64,000 nt of DNA from Entophlyctis helioformis (GCA_025526915.1 JAHLKH010000053.1:1-64000), one strand, 5' to 3'. Positions 36,890-49,056 are shown, counted from the first letter of the stretch. Numbers and translations are program-made. Notes: a model not told the origin generated them from the letters alone.

Positions 36890-39800
36890 ATGGGAATCAC
36901 CGGATTCGGCCAGTATCCAAGAAGGGGTATTGCAGCGTCGCAATACCCCCCGACGACAAGGTGTCCGGCGCATTGGACGTGGCATTCGGAGCCACCCAGC
37001 CGCACCAGCCTCATCATCAACAGCACCAGCCTCATCAACAGCACCAGCCTCATCAGCCAGCCGCACCCAGCATCATCATCATCCTTGTTGATGTGTTGAG
37101 TGTGTTCTACCCGCAGCTCGCAGCAGCAGCCGCACTTCAGCCGCCATTGTCCATTGGTGAGTGGCTAGCAATCGTCGCACCCATCCTTGAGGCATTCCTC
37201 AAGTCAGTCGGCGACGGCCGGATCATCATCTTCCACGTCGACGGCCAGCACGGCGACTCTGGCATCAAGCAGCAGGCGCATACCAGCCGCGCCTTGAGCG
37301 TCTTGCGCGCAGCGGCCAAGGTCCAGCAGTTCTTTGCCAAACGTGCAACCAATCAAGGGTTTAGACAGCTAGAAATGCAAGTTCCCTGCTCTGTGTTGCA
37401 TGTGGCGATCCTAACTAACAGTCAATGTTGCAGAAAAGAGCTGCAAGCCCTCCTCCATTCATTCACGTTGACACGCGACCATAAGGGCCACATTGCCGAT
37501 GCTCTCAAGATGCTGCTTGGACCCACTTCCCCGCATAGGGTCTGTTGGTGTGCCCACGAGGCCGACGTTTGCATTGCACGCGACGCTGCCGAGTATGCAA
37601 GCCAGCCAAGGTACAGATCGCCATGATATCTGTCTGTTGTGATTGATGGCTGACAATCTGCATCTCACAACAGCGACATTCCCATGGCGGTGATCGCCAA
37701 CGACTCGGACGTCATTTTCCACTGTGCCGGACGTTGTCCTGTGATCACGACACGCATGTACCGCGGCCGCGCCACCAATATCCACACATACAATCACCAG
37801 GGCATTGCGACCGTTGCAGCTGCCCTGGGATTGCGCAATTTCCCGGGCGCCTGCCGACTGGTCGCCGCCCTCGCAAAAAACGACTATCACAATTGTTACG
37901 GGCGAGGTATGTGCGATTCCTGGCTTCATGCTCTGTGTTGTCATCGATCCTGTGGCGTTGACTAACTCGTGTTGCCACTCACATCATCTTGCAGGCATTG
38001 CTGCTGCCGTCAAGTTTGTTAACAAGCAGTTTGACGCCATGGCAAAGAAGCGCGGCTTCAAGAATCCGGCCGACTTCTGTGCGCTGCTTCAAGATCCTAC
38101 GGAGGCCATGGATTTCGCGTACACTGTCGGATTCGCGTACTACAACGACCTGCTGAAGGTTGGAGGCGTGGCTCTTGCCAAAACTTTCCTGAACGCCTTT
38201 GCCGTTTTCATCCTTCACGAGGAATCTGGGGCTTTCGCCAACACGGTCGTCACCCAGACTGGCAACAGCAGTCAACCCACCGCGCCAGTGCCGAGGCAAG
38301 TCTTTGCTTGACTGGTCGAGGACGCTGCATTGTGGATGCATTTGCATGCATAGCACCATACTGACCATCCATTGCTACGTGGAAATGACAGCAGCCAGGC
38401 TGCCAACACGACCACCACGCCCCAAGAACGGTATGTATGCATGTGATCTCTGCGGGTTCTCGCATTACTGACTTATGCTCCTATTTTGATGTCATTTTTG
38501 GATCGTGATGCAGATGCCAGCTGCGTGACAGCTGCGTTCTTGTTCACCCCAAGTCACAGAAACACAACCCCAACTCGATCGCCGTACATCTGACTCTGGA
38601 GGACGTTGAACGGCTTGGCATCGACATTCTCAACACGAGGGAGATAGATGCAGCTTTGGACGAGATCAAGAACTGCCCAATTGCTCTCGACTGCGTCCTC
38701 AAGTACACGGCAGATCGCCTCGCTGGCATGCCAGACAGTGTTGCTGCCCGTGATCTTCTGGCCGAGATCAGCAGGTCGGCGAGCTCGAAACTGTTACGGA
38801 TTGTCCACGAGCAGTCTCAAGCAGCGACAGTACGCGCGACGCTCGAGCCAGTCGATCAGGCTGTTTGGGATGGACACGTAAGTTGCTGCATGTCTCTGAT
38901 GCATGTGCACTCCTCGCCTGGACGTGTCAAACTCAATCCACTGCTCATTGTACAGGGCGCCGCTGAAAGGATGAAGAAGCAGTTGGGCAAGATCGTCAAT
39001 TGTCCATGCAAACCACACCGCCACCTATCGACACCGCGTACGTACTGCTTGCATTGTGATCATGCCAACTCGTCTACTGACAGCACCTTCTTTGCTGAAC
39101 GGTGCTATTCCAGAAACAGATGCGAGAAAGACTCACAGAAAGACCCACAGCAAGCCACGCAGCAAGTCAAGCATCAAGGCAAGGCCATCACCCGAGGCGG
39201 TTCCCCATTGACTGCTGCCGACATCTGCGACAAGGCCGCGGACAGGCTGAACAACCTGAGAAGCCTCACGGATGGCCAACCAGTGACACGCCGCGAGCAG
39301 CTGAAAGCGGCCATCGACTTGCTAGAGTCCATCATCAAGCAAGCCACGGTGCGTCTTCATCTTCACTGGCTGTGTGTGCATGCCATGACTTGGCACGATC
39401 ACTCATTGTTCCACTTGACAGGAGGCTCAACTGCCCAAGCTGCCCGAGCAAGAACCGCCATCTGCCGACGGCCAGGCTGGTCAAGCAGACCGCAAGATCT
39501 TGTATCTCAATCAAGATGCAGACATCCGGACGACGGTCAGTTCTGGTGTTCCATTGTTGCTTGCGTATGCATTGTGTGCACTTGAATGCATTGCTGATCA
39601 TGCATCCAACCTCCACAGGCACGACACCGAATCACCAAGCAACAGGAGGTGGCGAACAAGCAGAAGCGCGAAAAGCAAGCTGCCAAGGCCGCGGCAAACA
39701 AGGCCATCGACAGGAACAAGGAGAGTGCACGCCGGCAAGACCGCCATAAGAAACCAGTGGACCCGAAGCAGACGTACGTGTTGTACACTGTGCCATGTGC

Positions 39801-42800
39801 CTTGGGCATGCTTGCTGACATGTGTGGGCTTTGCAGACGCAAAGGTGGAGCACGAGTGACACAACGTCGGGTTGACAGAAAGGGGGGACGCCTCATGTCA
39901 GGGGCACCCATGACGCTCCCTGCGGCCACCGCCAGCGAGAATCAACAGCCTGCTACAGTCACCAGCGGCAATGATCAACAGCCAGCCGCGGACACGCCCG
40001 ACCATCCCACCACTGACGCACCTGATCCACCCGCTGCAGACGCACCCGACCATCGTAGCATGAGAGTGGAGCTGGAGGTACGATTTAGGATCACCATTCT
40101 GCCTGTCTACATGCATGTATGACTTTGCATTTACTGACATGTTGGCTGGCATGGTGCTCAGGACATGCTGTCCAGTGGCCCGCAGAGTGCCCCGATCTTT
40201 GGCATTCATGCCATCAGGTCATCGGCAGGCTGGACGCGTCCTCTGCTCTCCCAGGACGTCGTCACAAGGGTGCACTCGTTTACCGTCGGTGCGCGGCATG
40301 CTGGCCTTGTCATCATCGGCGCCATCCTCGAAGAGCTACTCGAGCTCGATCAAGACGCACCCCTACCGCCCAAGTACAATATCTACGGCTGGCTTGATGG
40401 CCAGACAACGCGGTACTGCTTCCTGGACGTCGACTTCAAGCAACTCGATGACCTCGGTGACAAGGACGTCATCAAGGGCCTTGGTGGTGTCACAAAGCGG
40501 AGCTCCTGTCTGGCCGATTCACGCTTCGCGAGGGCATCACTGCGCGGGCCATGTACGGACGGAGTCAATACAACCACACGAGCAGGGAACGTTGCTTTGG
40601 GCACCCAGTGAAACTGGCAAAGGGTACGACACTCGAGTGCTGTACGTTCGAGTCGCCGGAGTCGCCCGAGCATGACACCGCCAAGCAGCCCGACGATCAA
40701 CCAGTTGCACCCCAGCCAGCTGTGCCCGATGATCATGGCAAGCCTGAGCAGCCAGCAGCACCAGCACTGGCAGTGCCAACACCAGATGACATTCTCTCGA
40801 TCATCACGACGGATGAGTCGTCCATGGCATCCCTCTTCCGGCACGTGTCGTATGTGTTGACTGGAAGCGGGATGGAGCAGCCGCAGTCCACCATGCTCCA
40901 GCTCAATGCTTGGCTCGTGACCATCGCCCAGCTCATGATCCATCGTTGCTGGACGCCGAGCACGTTGCAGGCCAATGCGACCAAGAGAGCCAACACGACC
41001 AAGAACAATACGCGGCAGAAGGGCACGACCAAGAACGACGCACGGAAGGCCGAGTGGAAGGCAGGTGCGCGGCATCCAACCAGATGGTGGTCGAGCTCGC
41101 ACCCAGACAACGCACAACGGGCTGATGCACAGCAGGCAGCTGTGCCCTATCGGCTTGTCAACACCCTGCTGACCGCAAGCCGCGACATATTCAGCAACCT
41201 GGCGAGGGAGGTGAGCGCCACACTCGCCAAGCACTTCATCGAGAACCGGTCAAAGCTTGCATTGGTCGCAGCCCAGAGAGCAATGCCTGCTGCGACTTCT
41301 GAGCAGATTGCAGCGTGGGTCGATGCCATATTTGCGACCGTTGAGACCACCAAGGTTGCCAGGCGTGCCGCCACTCAGGACACTGCTCAGGCCGCTGCTC
41401 AGGACGCCCCATTGCCGGCCATTGAGGACAATGCCATGGACGACGCCATGGACACCACTCAGGATGCCACCATGGATGACGCCATGGACGCCGCTCAGGA
41501 TGTCGCTCCTCCCGCCCCAACTCTCAAGCGGACCGTGTCACAGCTTCTTCTGGCCACTGATGGCAGTGCATCCAAGAGGCAAAAGGACGAGACTACTGCC
41601 CCTGTCGCCACAGATGCCATGCAAGACACACCACCAGCCGCACAGGATGGGGACGCCATTGAGATCCCGCAAGAGCTGCATCCAATTCGGGCGATTGTGC
41701 GCAGCATGTCAACATCGGACGTTGGACGCTTCTACCAACTCCTCAAGCTTGCTGGCACTTCGGTGATGAAGCTCTGCCCGCAGCCAGCAAGCCGTGATCC
41801 GTTTTCCTCGTCACCGAGGCCACGCTCTTTTGGGCGGTGGTGGGGCACAAAGGGATCGCATGAATGGCAAGCACGATCCTGTCCTCCAAGCATTGCGAGA
41901 GGAGCTCCTGGCCGCAGTTGGTAAGTTGCATGTGTCTATGCCACGTCAATGCTATTTGATGCTGACACTCTACTTTTATCCAAAACTGCAAAGATGGCAC
42001 GTTGACTCTCGAGTCGACCAACGACGACATCCAAAGGGCCTTCAGCAATAGCAAGGAGCTGGCCATCCTCGACATCCTCCTGCCCGGCCTCCGCCCCAAG
42101 AATCGACGCCGTCCAACGCAGGCCGAGGGTGATGAGGCCGCGGTTGATTCTCAGCCTCTGGTGGCTTCAAAGCAAGTGATCAGACAAGGCAGCATCATGA
42201 CGGACGGATACACGGTCTATCAGCTGGCACTGGACTGCCGCACAGACCGTCCAGAGTCGCCTTGGTGTATGTGCCGTGCTTGGATGCTTTGGTGCACGCA
42301 TTGATTCTGACCACTGCCTTGCTCTGCAGGTCCCAACGCGGCGTCTCCAGCCCAGCAGCCCAGTCTTGCGGATGCTGCTGTTGGCATCCTTAATGCCTTG
42401 AATGGTCAATTTATTGAGCCTGACCACATGGACGTCACATGTGAGTTGCTGTGCCAATCCAGACGCGTACTTGTTGTCCACACCAACTGACATGCCATCC
42501 ACAGCCGCCAATCCAGCCGACCCATCAGCCCCAAGCCAAAAGCACCCAATCCTGTAAGCCACTTGCATGCTAAACTTGCGCTTTGGTGCACATGCATTGC
42601 ACATTCCTCACTCATGTCATGGCACGACAGGCCAAGCGCAACTTTAATGCATCCCAGCGACTGCCCAATGTTGCTGATGCCAACAAGCTGCTCGCCGACA
42701 AGGACTTTGTTCGCGTTGTCAGCTTTGATTGGGGCAAGCGGTACCTGTATGGCGCGTCCAGCATGCTGGTCAATGTCAAGGAGGAGACATACACGATGGA

Positions 42801-43797
42801 GTCCAACTACGTGCTCGCCTCTGGCATGGCACGAGCCGAGCACAGCCTTCAGCGGTGGTATGCATGCAATGACTCTGCCACGCGCACTCTTGACAGATCA
42901 ACTCACAGTGCCCGCCTCTTGTGCCAGGCTCAACAATCGATATGCCAAGGCTGCGGACGTCCACAAGGCCATTGCATTCAAGACAGCAAAGCATGCCGAT
43001 CCAACGCCACAGCAGGCGAGGAGCGTTTTGGGATCTTCGCTGCCATGCATACTGCTCGCCATTCCTGAATGCACGGGTACGTTTTCTCTGTTTCTGGATG
43101 TCCATTGACATGACCGCCATGCTGCTTGATCGCCTGCTGATTGCACTGGATGGCATGGCATGGCGTGACATTCCACAGAAGGTCAAGGCCAAGCGGTTCA
43201 CCATGCGCAGCAACAGCACGTCTGATCGCGGAAACGCTCTTGAAGGCATCATGAAGCTGGCAGGATCGACCACTGGCAAGCGCGCATCTGCTGCATCTCA
43301 AGGCTGCTGTGACAAGCCAACAGAGAAGGACATTCCCGTTGTCTGGGCATTTGGCATCGACTTTACAGGCCAAGGTGGCCGGCACGCTGTGTTTGAGAGG
43401 TTTCTCATCAGGCATCTGCGGTCGTCTGGATATGCCTATGTGCGTCTGGATATGCCACCCATCCATCCATCTATCCATCTGTGCACCAACTGACACACGA
43501 TCATGCACACACACACAGATCTACCGCTGCAACGAGAACCTGACCAGCCAGATGTGCCCGCAGTGCAAGCAACGGATCCCATACAAGAACCGCACCAACC
43601 TGCGACGCTACGAGTGCACAGCATGCAAGGCCGTCTACCACCGAGACGTGCTTGGAGCCACCAACATCGGAATGGTCGCACTGGGGCATTTGCTCTTTGG
43701 ACACCGGCCGCTCTACTTGACGCACACGCCAGCCGGTCAGCCTGTCAACAGCATCGCAGCAGTGTCCTCCACAGACACAGCACGTCACTCCATGTGA
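36890..43797 (+). CDS. XPG/FEN-like PIN nuclease joined to a Fanzor-type RuvC nuclease
   Basis: Nineteen exons read in order from 36890 to 43797, about 1,840 residues. The N-terminus (MGITGFGQY) and exons to 38295 have XPG/FEN motifs: ILVDVLSVF, FHVDGQ, HEADVCIARD, ANDSDVIF and KNDYHNCYGRGI, so all the usual metal-binding acids are present. A Lys/Ala linker follows (39619-40077). The C-terminal part is Fanzor/TnpB-like: GSIMTDGYTVYQLALD (about 42190), RuvC-I VVSFDWGKRYLYGA (Asp at 42727), NENLTSQMCPQC (Glu at 43534), CTAC, and HRDVLGATNIG (Asp at 43645). Fanzors are RNA-guided DNA nucleases often carried by transposons. Intron phases agree except for about seven points where one base seems missing. 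One intron (donor 38296) is GC-AG. Two adjacent genes remain possible. Confidence 0.7.
43179..43797 (+). other. Fanzor RuvC-II/III and zinc-ribbon region
   Basis: The last two exons (43179-43439 and 43519-43797) hold WAFGIDFTG, ERFLIRHLRSSGYAY, the Glu in NENLTS, two CxxC pairs (CPQC and CTAC) and the final RuvC Asp in RDVLGATNI. The Glu lies right before the zinc ribbon, which matches the rearranged RuvC-II position described for Fanzors rather than the bacterial TnpB position. The core is uninterrupted here. Confidence 0.8.
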
Positions 43798-44092
43798 CTT
43801 GCAGCACCACCAACACTTTGAATCGGGGCACCTCCCGATCGACCTAACGGGTCACTTTATTCTTACAGAAATGGTGCAAGGCGCTCTGGTTGATGTGCCT
43901 CGCCCGCCTGTCGTCGCATGCTCATTGCTGACTCGAACCTTCCATCGTGTGATGTGCTCGCTTGCCTTCGTCGCCTCTCGCGTTTAATTTAATTCAATGA
44001 TTCTTGGTAATTGTTTGAATGTCGGGCCATTTGCCGGCAAACCGCCGGCAATCAGAAGCCAGTTCTCAAGCTTTGCCCAATTCAAACAACGA
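43798..44092. other. Intergenic between Fanzor locus and DYNLT1
   Basis: About 295 bases containing the hairpin above, then AT-richer sequence (TTTAATTTAATTC near 43985) and a GCCGGC-containing palindromic patch (about 44029-44050). This probably includes the right end of the mobile element and the DYNLT1 promoter, but no element boundary can be fixed. Confidence 0.35.
43822..43839 (+). other. Perfect hairpin downstream of the Fanzor stop
   Basis: An ATCGGG / CCCGAT inverted repeat with a six-base loop starts 25 bases after the stop codon at 43797. Guide (omega) RNAs of TnpB/Fanzor systems usually cover the 3' end of the gene and the sequence just beyond, so this is a candidate structural piece. 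It could equally be a chance hairpin. Confidence 0.3.
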
Positions 44093-44813
44093 ATGGACGA
44101 CTTGCAAGGTGTCGAGGAGAAGGCCTTTGTGGTGGACGAGGTCAACAACGTCATCAAAGAGGTGAGTCGACGCTGCCTGCATGCGTCGGCTGCCACGCAT
44201 GCCCCTGCACTGACCCGCCCGCACTGGCTGCATGGCTGCATGGCTGCCTGGCTGCCTGGCTGCATGGACGAGCGCAGTCCATCGAAAACACGATCCAGAA
44301 TGCAGCGTATCACCACAACAAAGTCGGCCAGTGGAACTCGAACATTGTCGAGCAGACTCTCAAGCGTCTGACTGGCCTCAACAAGCCATTCAAGTACATT
44401 GGTAAGCCTGCTGCCGCTCTCGTTGCGTTCTTTTGCCAGCGCGGCGTGCAAACTGCCGTGCGAGCTGTCGTCGCTGTTTGACGTGACTGCTGGGCTCGCC
44501 GGCCGTCCCTGGTCACGCTTGTCGCGCTCAGAGTCGCGTTGTTGCTGCATCGGTGGTGCCTGGCATCATCTGCATGGCACTGACCGGCTGCACGCATCGC
44601 AGTCACATGCACCATCATGCAAAAGAACGGCGCTGGTCTGCACTCGGCGTCTTCGTGCTACTGGGACAACTCGAGTGATGGTTCGTTGCATGCAGCGTCC
44701 GCCCGCCCGAATGCCGCTCACTGACGTGGCCCATATGGACAGGCAGCACAACCTACAAGTACGACTCCAAGACAATGTATGTCATTGTCAACGTGTTTGG
44801 TCTCGCCATCTAG
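44093..44813 (+). CDS. DYNLT1: Dynein light chain Tctex-type
   Basis: Four exons (44093-44161, 44278-44401, 44603-44680, 44743-44813) join in phase to 113 residues, the same length as human DYNLT1. Recognisable segments are [51 protein letters not shown] and a C-terminus ending FGLAI. The protein is a dimeric light chain of cytoplasmic and axonemal dynein that links cargo or intermediate chains to the motor. Introns are short and canonical. The gene converges on ETFB, with about 225 bases between stop codons. Confidence 0.95.
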
Positions 44814-45038
44814 ACGCTTGCTGTTTGCGATGCCGCGCGCATGACCATGGCCATTCTCCTCTCGCTACACCAGCCATCACAACCCAATACAGCCAGTACA
44901 TATTTACAGCCGCGTTGAGTTGGCCGTCGGCTTGAGTCGAGCTTGTTGGTTTATTCAGGTCGCGCACGACACATTGTCTTGGGGCAGACAGGATACAGGA
45001 AACTGCCGCCCATCTGCGTCCGGGCAGCCGGTGTCTAT

Positions 45039-46544
45039 TTAAATGACACCTGCAGTCTTGAGCTTGCTGACAAGCTGCAGTCATTTGGTGTTCGACGCTG
45101 AGTCAGTCGCGAATGGCAAGGCGCTTCAAGAGCAAGAGAATAGCTCACCTCATCAACACTCTCGACCTTCTTGCCGCCAACGCGCTTGGCAGGCTCAAAG
45201 ACTTGCAGAACCTCGATCGAAGGCGTGACGTCAACACCAAGATCCTCCGGCTTGAGAGTCTGGAGCGGCTTCTTCTTGGCCTTCATGATGTTGGGGAGAG
45301 TCGCGTAGCGGGGCTCGTTCAGTCTGTCGGACATGGCGTTAGAATCGCATGTGCGAAGCGCCAGGAAGATTGGGAACTGCAGACGGACCTGAGATCGGCA
45401 GAGACAATGGCGGGGAGAGGGGCTTCGAGGGTCTCGAGACCACCGTCGATCTCGCGGGTGACGAGGATCTTCTTGGCAGCATCGGCAAACTCGATCTTGG
45501 ACGCAAACGTTGCCTATAAGACAGCCATTGTATGTTAGCAAGCCACAATGGCATGTGCAGCGGTCCACAGCGAGAGGGCCTTACCTGCGGCCAGGAGAGG
45601 AGACCGGCAAGAAGCTGGCTGGTCTGGCCGGCATCGTCGTCGATGGCCTGCTTGCCAAGGATGACGAGACCAGGCTTCTCCTTGTCAACCACGGCTCTGA
45701 TGAGCTTGGCAACCTGCCCTCCGAGCGAAAGCAAACGCATCGGGATCGTCGGATCGCAAAGAGTGTCAGCTGGCAGCGATCGCGTCGACTGCACAGAGCC
45801 ATGCGGGCAGCAGCAGGGTGTGCCAGCTACCGGCAAGCCACAAAAGCAGCAGCCCCGCCTGTCGAGCGTCACGATGCATGAATGCGAGCGGATGGGATTG
45901 CGCACCTGCAGCGGCTGGACTTCCTGGCCCTCGGCAGTGGTGATGTGAATGGCCTTGTCGGCACCCATGGCGAGCGCCGTGCGGAGCGTCTCCTGCGACT
46001 TGGCGGGGCCAACGGAGAGGGCGATGACCTCGGAGGCGACCTTCTTCTCCTTCATGCGGACGGCCTCTTCGACGGCGATCTCGTCAAAGGGGTTCATGGA
46101 GTGCTGCGGTTGGTGTTGCCGTTGGTGTGGTTGCGGATGGTGGTGCAGTTGGAAGAGGCGGCCGTGGTGGCGTGTCGAGCCAGGCAGCAATGGCAGCGGT
46201 AGGCGCACCAGACGACGGCAGGGCAGCCCATGGCGCACAAGCCAACGAGGGCCGGTCGGTCGGTCGGTCGGTCGGTCGGTCGGTCAGCATCTGATTGAGC
46301 AAGTGATGGCGGGCCGCATGCGCCATGCGCTGCCAGCCAGCCAGCCACTCCCAACTGCTCGCCGGCAGTGGGCAATGGCTGGCTGCAACGCCGGCTGGGT
46401 GCAGGGCGGGGCCACCAGACAGACGCACATGCGGCTGCTGCGTACCTTGACGTTGGCCGTCTCGACCTTGCCGCCAACCACACGGATCTTGACTGCATAG
46501 TCGACGACACGCTTGACGGGCACGAGCACACGGAGACCAGACAT
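45039..46544 (-). CDS. ETFB: Electron transfer flavoprotein subunit beta
   Basis: Six exons (46544-46446, 46103-45906, 45713-45585, 45513-45389, 45323-45149, 45074-45039) join in phase to 253 residues. The protein pairs with ETF-alpha in the mitochondrial matrix to pass electrons from acyl-CoA dehydrogenases to ETF-quinone oxidoreductase. Conserved parts include [70 protein letters not shown], the family signature region [18 protein letters not shown], and DLGVDVTP. Intron 1 contains a GGTC tetranucleotide repeat. The start codon faces that of the ALO gene across 23 bases made of a perfect palindrome. Confidence 0.95.
46253..46284. repeat. GGTC tetranucleotide repeat
   Basis: About eight tandem GGTC (CGGT) units within ETFB intron 1. 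Simple-sequence repeat, no function inferred. Confidence 0.85.
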
Positions 46545-46569
46545 ATTGTGGTTTGCGGCAAACCACAAT
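46545..46569. promoter_or_regulatory. 25-base perfect palindrome between divergent start codons
   Basis: Two 12-base arms (46545-46556 and 46558-46569, ATTGTGGTTTGC and its complement) flank one central G. The palindrome begins at the base next to the ETFB start codon and runs into the ALO start codon at 46568. It fills the whole gap between the two genes. Confidence 0.7.
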
Positions 46570-48436
46570 GACGACCGCATCGAGGAAGCCAATCCAGCTC
46601 GCCAAGGGGCACTCGTTCCAGAACTGGGCCAAGACGTTCTCGTGCCAGCCCGAGGCGTACGTGCGTGCGGCCAGCGAAGACGATGTGCTCCAGGCCATCG
46701 AGGCTGCCCACAGACACAAGCTGCCCATGCGCGTCGTCGGCTCGGGCCATTCGCCGTCTGACATTGCCTGCACCAACGGCATTATGCTCAACATTGACGA
46801 CATGAACCGTGTCATCCATGTGAGCTGCCTGCCCATCTGCCCATCTGTCTGTACATCTGTCTGTCTGTCTGTCTGCCTCTGCCTGTCTGTCTCTCTGCGC
46901 ATCGCACCTGCCTATCGCCTCGTGAATGGCTGCCGTCTGGCATCTGCTGGCATCTGCTGGCTTGTCGCGTTCTTCCGCCGCAATCGGCCAGCGATCGCAG
47001 ATGCTCGAGCAGTTGATCCGCAATGCATCGCTCCCATGCAGCCATGGCAGCCATGGCAGCCCGACCACTGACACTGGCAACCCACAAAAGATTGATGTGG
47101 AGAAGAGACAGGTGACCGTCGAGGCCGGCATGAAGCTGCACATGCTCAACGATCTGCTGGATCGCATCGGATGCGCCGTCCCAAACCTCGGCTCCATCTC
47201 GGAACAGACGATTGCTGGTGCAATCAGCACCGGCACGCACGGCACAGGCATCAACATGGGCTCGCTCGCCACCATGGTCATCGAGCTTCGTCTGATCACC
47301 TCGTCCAAGGAGACGCTCACGCTGTCGCGCAGCAACTCGCCCGACAAGTTTGCGGCTGCGCTGTGCGCTCTTGGCGCGCTCGGCGTCATTACTCGCGTCA
47401 CGCTGCAGGTTGTGCCTGCGTTCCAGATCAAGACCGAGCAAGAAGCGATCACGTTCCGCCAAATGATTGATAACTTTGAACCGCAGGTCAAGAGTGCAGA
47501 CTTTGTGCGGTTCTGGTGGTTCCCGCACACAGATGACTGCATTGTCTGGAAAGGGAACCGCACAAACGAGGTACGCCACTGCTGTGCGTGCAGCCTGCAG
47601 GCGATCATGTGATCTTGCTGACCGCTGTATGCACGCACGCATAACAGCCCGCACAGCCATCCAAGATCAACTGGATCAAGGACACGCTGCTTGGCGTGCA
47701 CGTCTACGAAATGTCGCTCTTCATGTCGACCCTCGTGCCCTCACTCGTCCCATCCATCAACAAGCGCTACTTTGAGCGCTTCTTCCGCAAGTCGGTGTCG
47801 ACCATCGACAAGAGCTTCCGCGTCTTCAACTTTGACTGTCTGTTCTCGCAGTACGTGACCGAGTGGGCTGTGGACTGGAAACGCGCTCCCGAAGCGCTCG
47901 AGCGACTCAAAAAGTTTATCGAGGACCATCCCGAAGTGGTGGCGCACTCGCCCGTCGAGATCCGGTTTGTCAAGGGCGATGATATCCCTCTGAGCATGTG
48001 TCAGGGCCGCGATACATGCTTCATTGGCATCATCATGTACAGGTGCGTGTGGGTCCACTGGTGGTTTGTTTTGGCGTGCCACACGACTCACGAAACTCGA
48101 CAGACCGTATGGCTTCGACGTAACCAAGGAGACGTACTGGAAGGGATACGAGGACATTATGAATGACCTTGGCGGCCGTCCGCACTGGGCCAAGGTGAGC
48201 GACATGCCGATCCGTCCACAACCATTGGCTTTGCTGACAATGCTGTTGGTGCTGTTGCAATCGGTGCATAGGCTCATTTGCTCACGCCAAAGGAACTGAG
48301 AGAGCGGTACCCCATGCTGGACAGCTTCAATGCCATCCGCGCTCAGCTCGACCCCACCGACATGTTCGCCAATGACTATATCCAGCGGCATCTCCTGGGC
48401 CGCAGCACAGCCCCCAAGATCCATGCCAAGCTGTGA
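46568..48436 (+). CDS. ALO1: D-arabinono-1,4-lactone oxidase (L-gulonolactone oxidase family)
   Basis: Five exons (46568-46819, 47091-47570, 47648-48042, 48104-48194, 48272-48436) join in phase to 460 residues. The enzyme oxidises an aldonolactone in the last step of erythroascorbate or ascorbate synthesis and is usually bound to the outer mitochondrial membrane. The FAD-binding domain has VVGSGHSPSD (His for covalent flavin), LNIDDMNRV, QTIAGAISTGTHGTG and GALGVITRVTL. The ALO domain has EIRFVKGDDIPLSM and ends FANDYIQRHLLG. An in-frame ATG at 46553 also exists, but 46568 is preferred. Intron 1 holds a TCTG tetranucleotide repeat. Confidence 0.93.
46843..46896. repeat. TCTG tetranucleotide repeat
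   Basis: Interrupted TCTG/CTGC units in intron 1 of the ALO gene. No function inferred. Confidence 0.75.
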
Positions 48437-49056
48437 CTGCGGTTTGCTGCGTTCAAGTATGCCGTCCGCAGAAGAATGAAGGAGGTCATTTTGCCATTTG
48501 TATTTACAAGCAATACATCGTGTGGCCATTCGCAATCATTCACATGCACAAGCAAACAAAGCAGATGCTCTCAGGATGATGCTGAGCGGCCCCAGTATCG
48601 AGAACTAACAGCGAACCCAACAAGCGACTGCCACGACGACATGGCTGAGACTGCTGGTGACGCGCGGTGGCTTGCACTGGCTTCACGGTCACGAGGCACA
48701 AAGTTGGTTTGGGTTGCTCGAATGCTGCTAATGCTGCTAATGCTGCTGGAAGTCTTGGTCGCCACAAGCGCCATGCTAGGTGGTGATGCCTGTGCAGGCT
48801 CATTGTCTACTCTTTCAATCGTCACTTGCAAGGGCTGCTTGCCAGCCGCGTGCGGCAGATCGGGCGATGGGTTGGAGTTGGGAAGAGGATCAAGCCCAGC
48901 ACCTGGCTGTTGGGCACGGACATGTTCTCCAGGTCCCAAAACATTGTGCACAGTGGCTGCTGCATCGTGCTGGATCTGTGCAAACAATGCTGAATTGTGG
49001 CGATCGCGCTCTTTGCCCACAACTCACCGACCAGCAGCCGTCCACGCAAGCGAGCC
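48437..49056. other. Intergenic, no gene seen
   Basis: About 620 bases between ALO and TVP18. Open frames on both strands lack family resemblance and codon character. It includes a short TGCTAA/TGCTGC repeat near 48722-48750. Confidence 0.45.

Noticed and set aside
36890..43797. Calling the PIN-Fanzor locus a dead pseudogene
   Set aside because: All breaks are single missing bases of one sign, there are no internal stops in the right frame between them, and similar breaks occur in housekeeping genes here, so assembly error is more likely.
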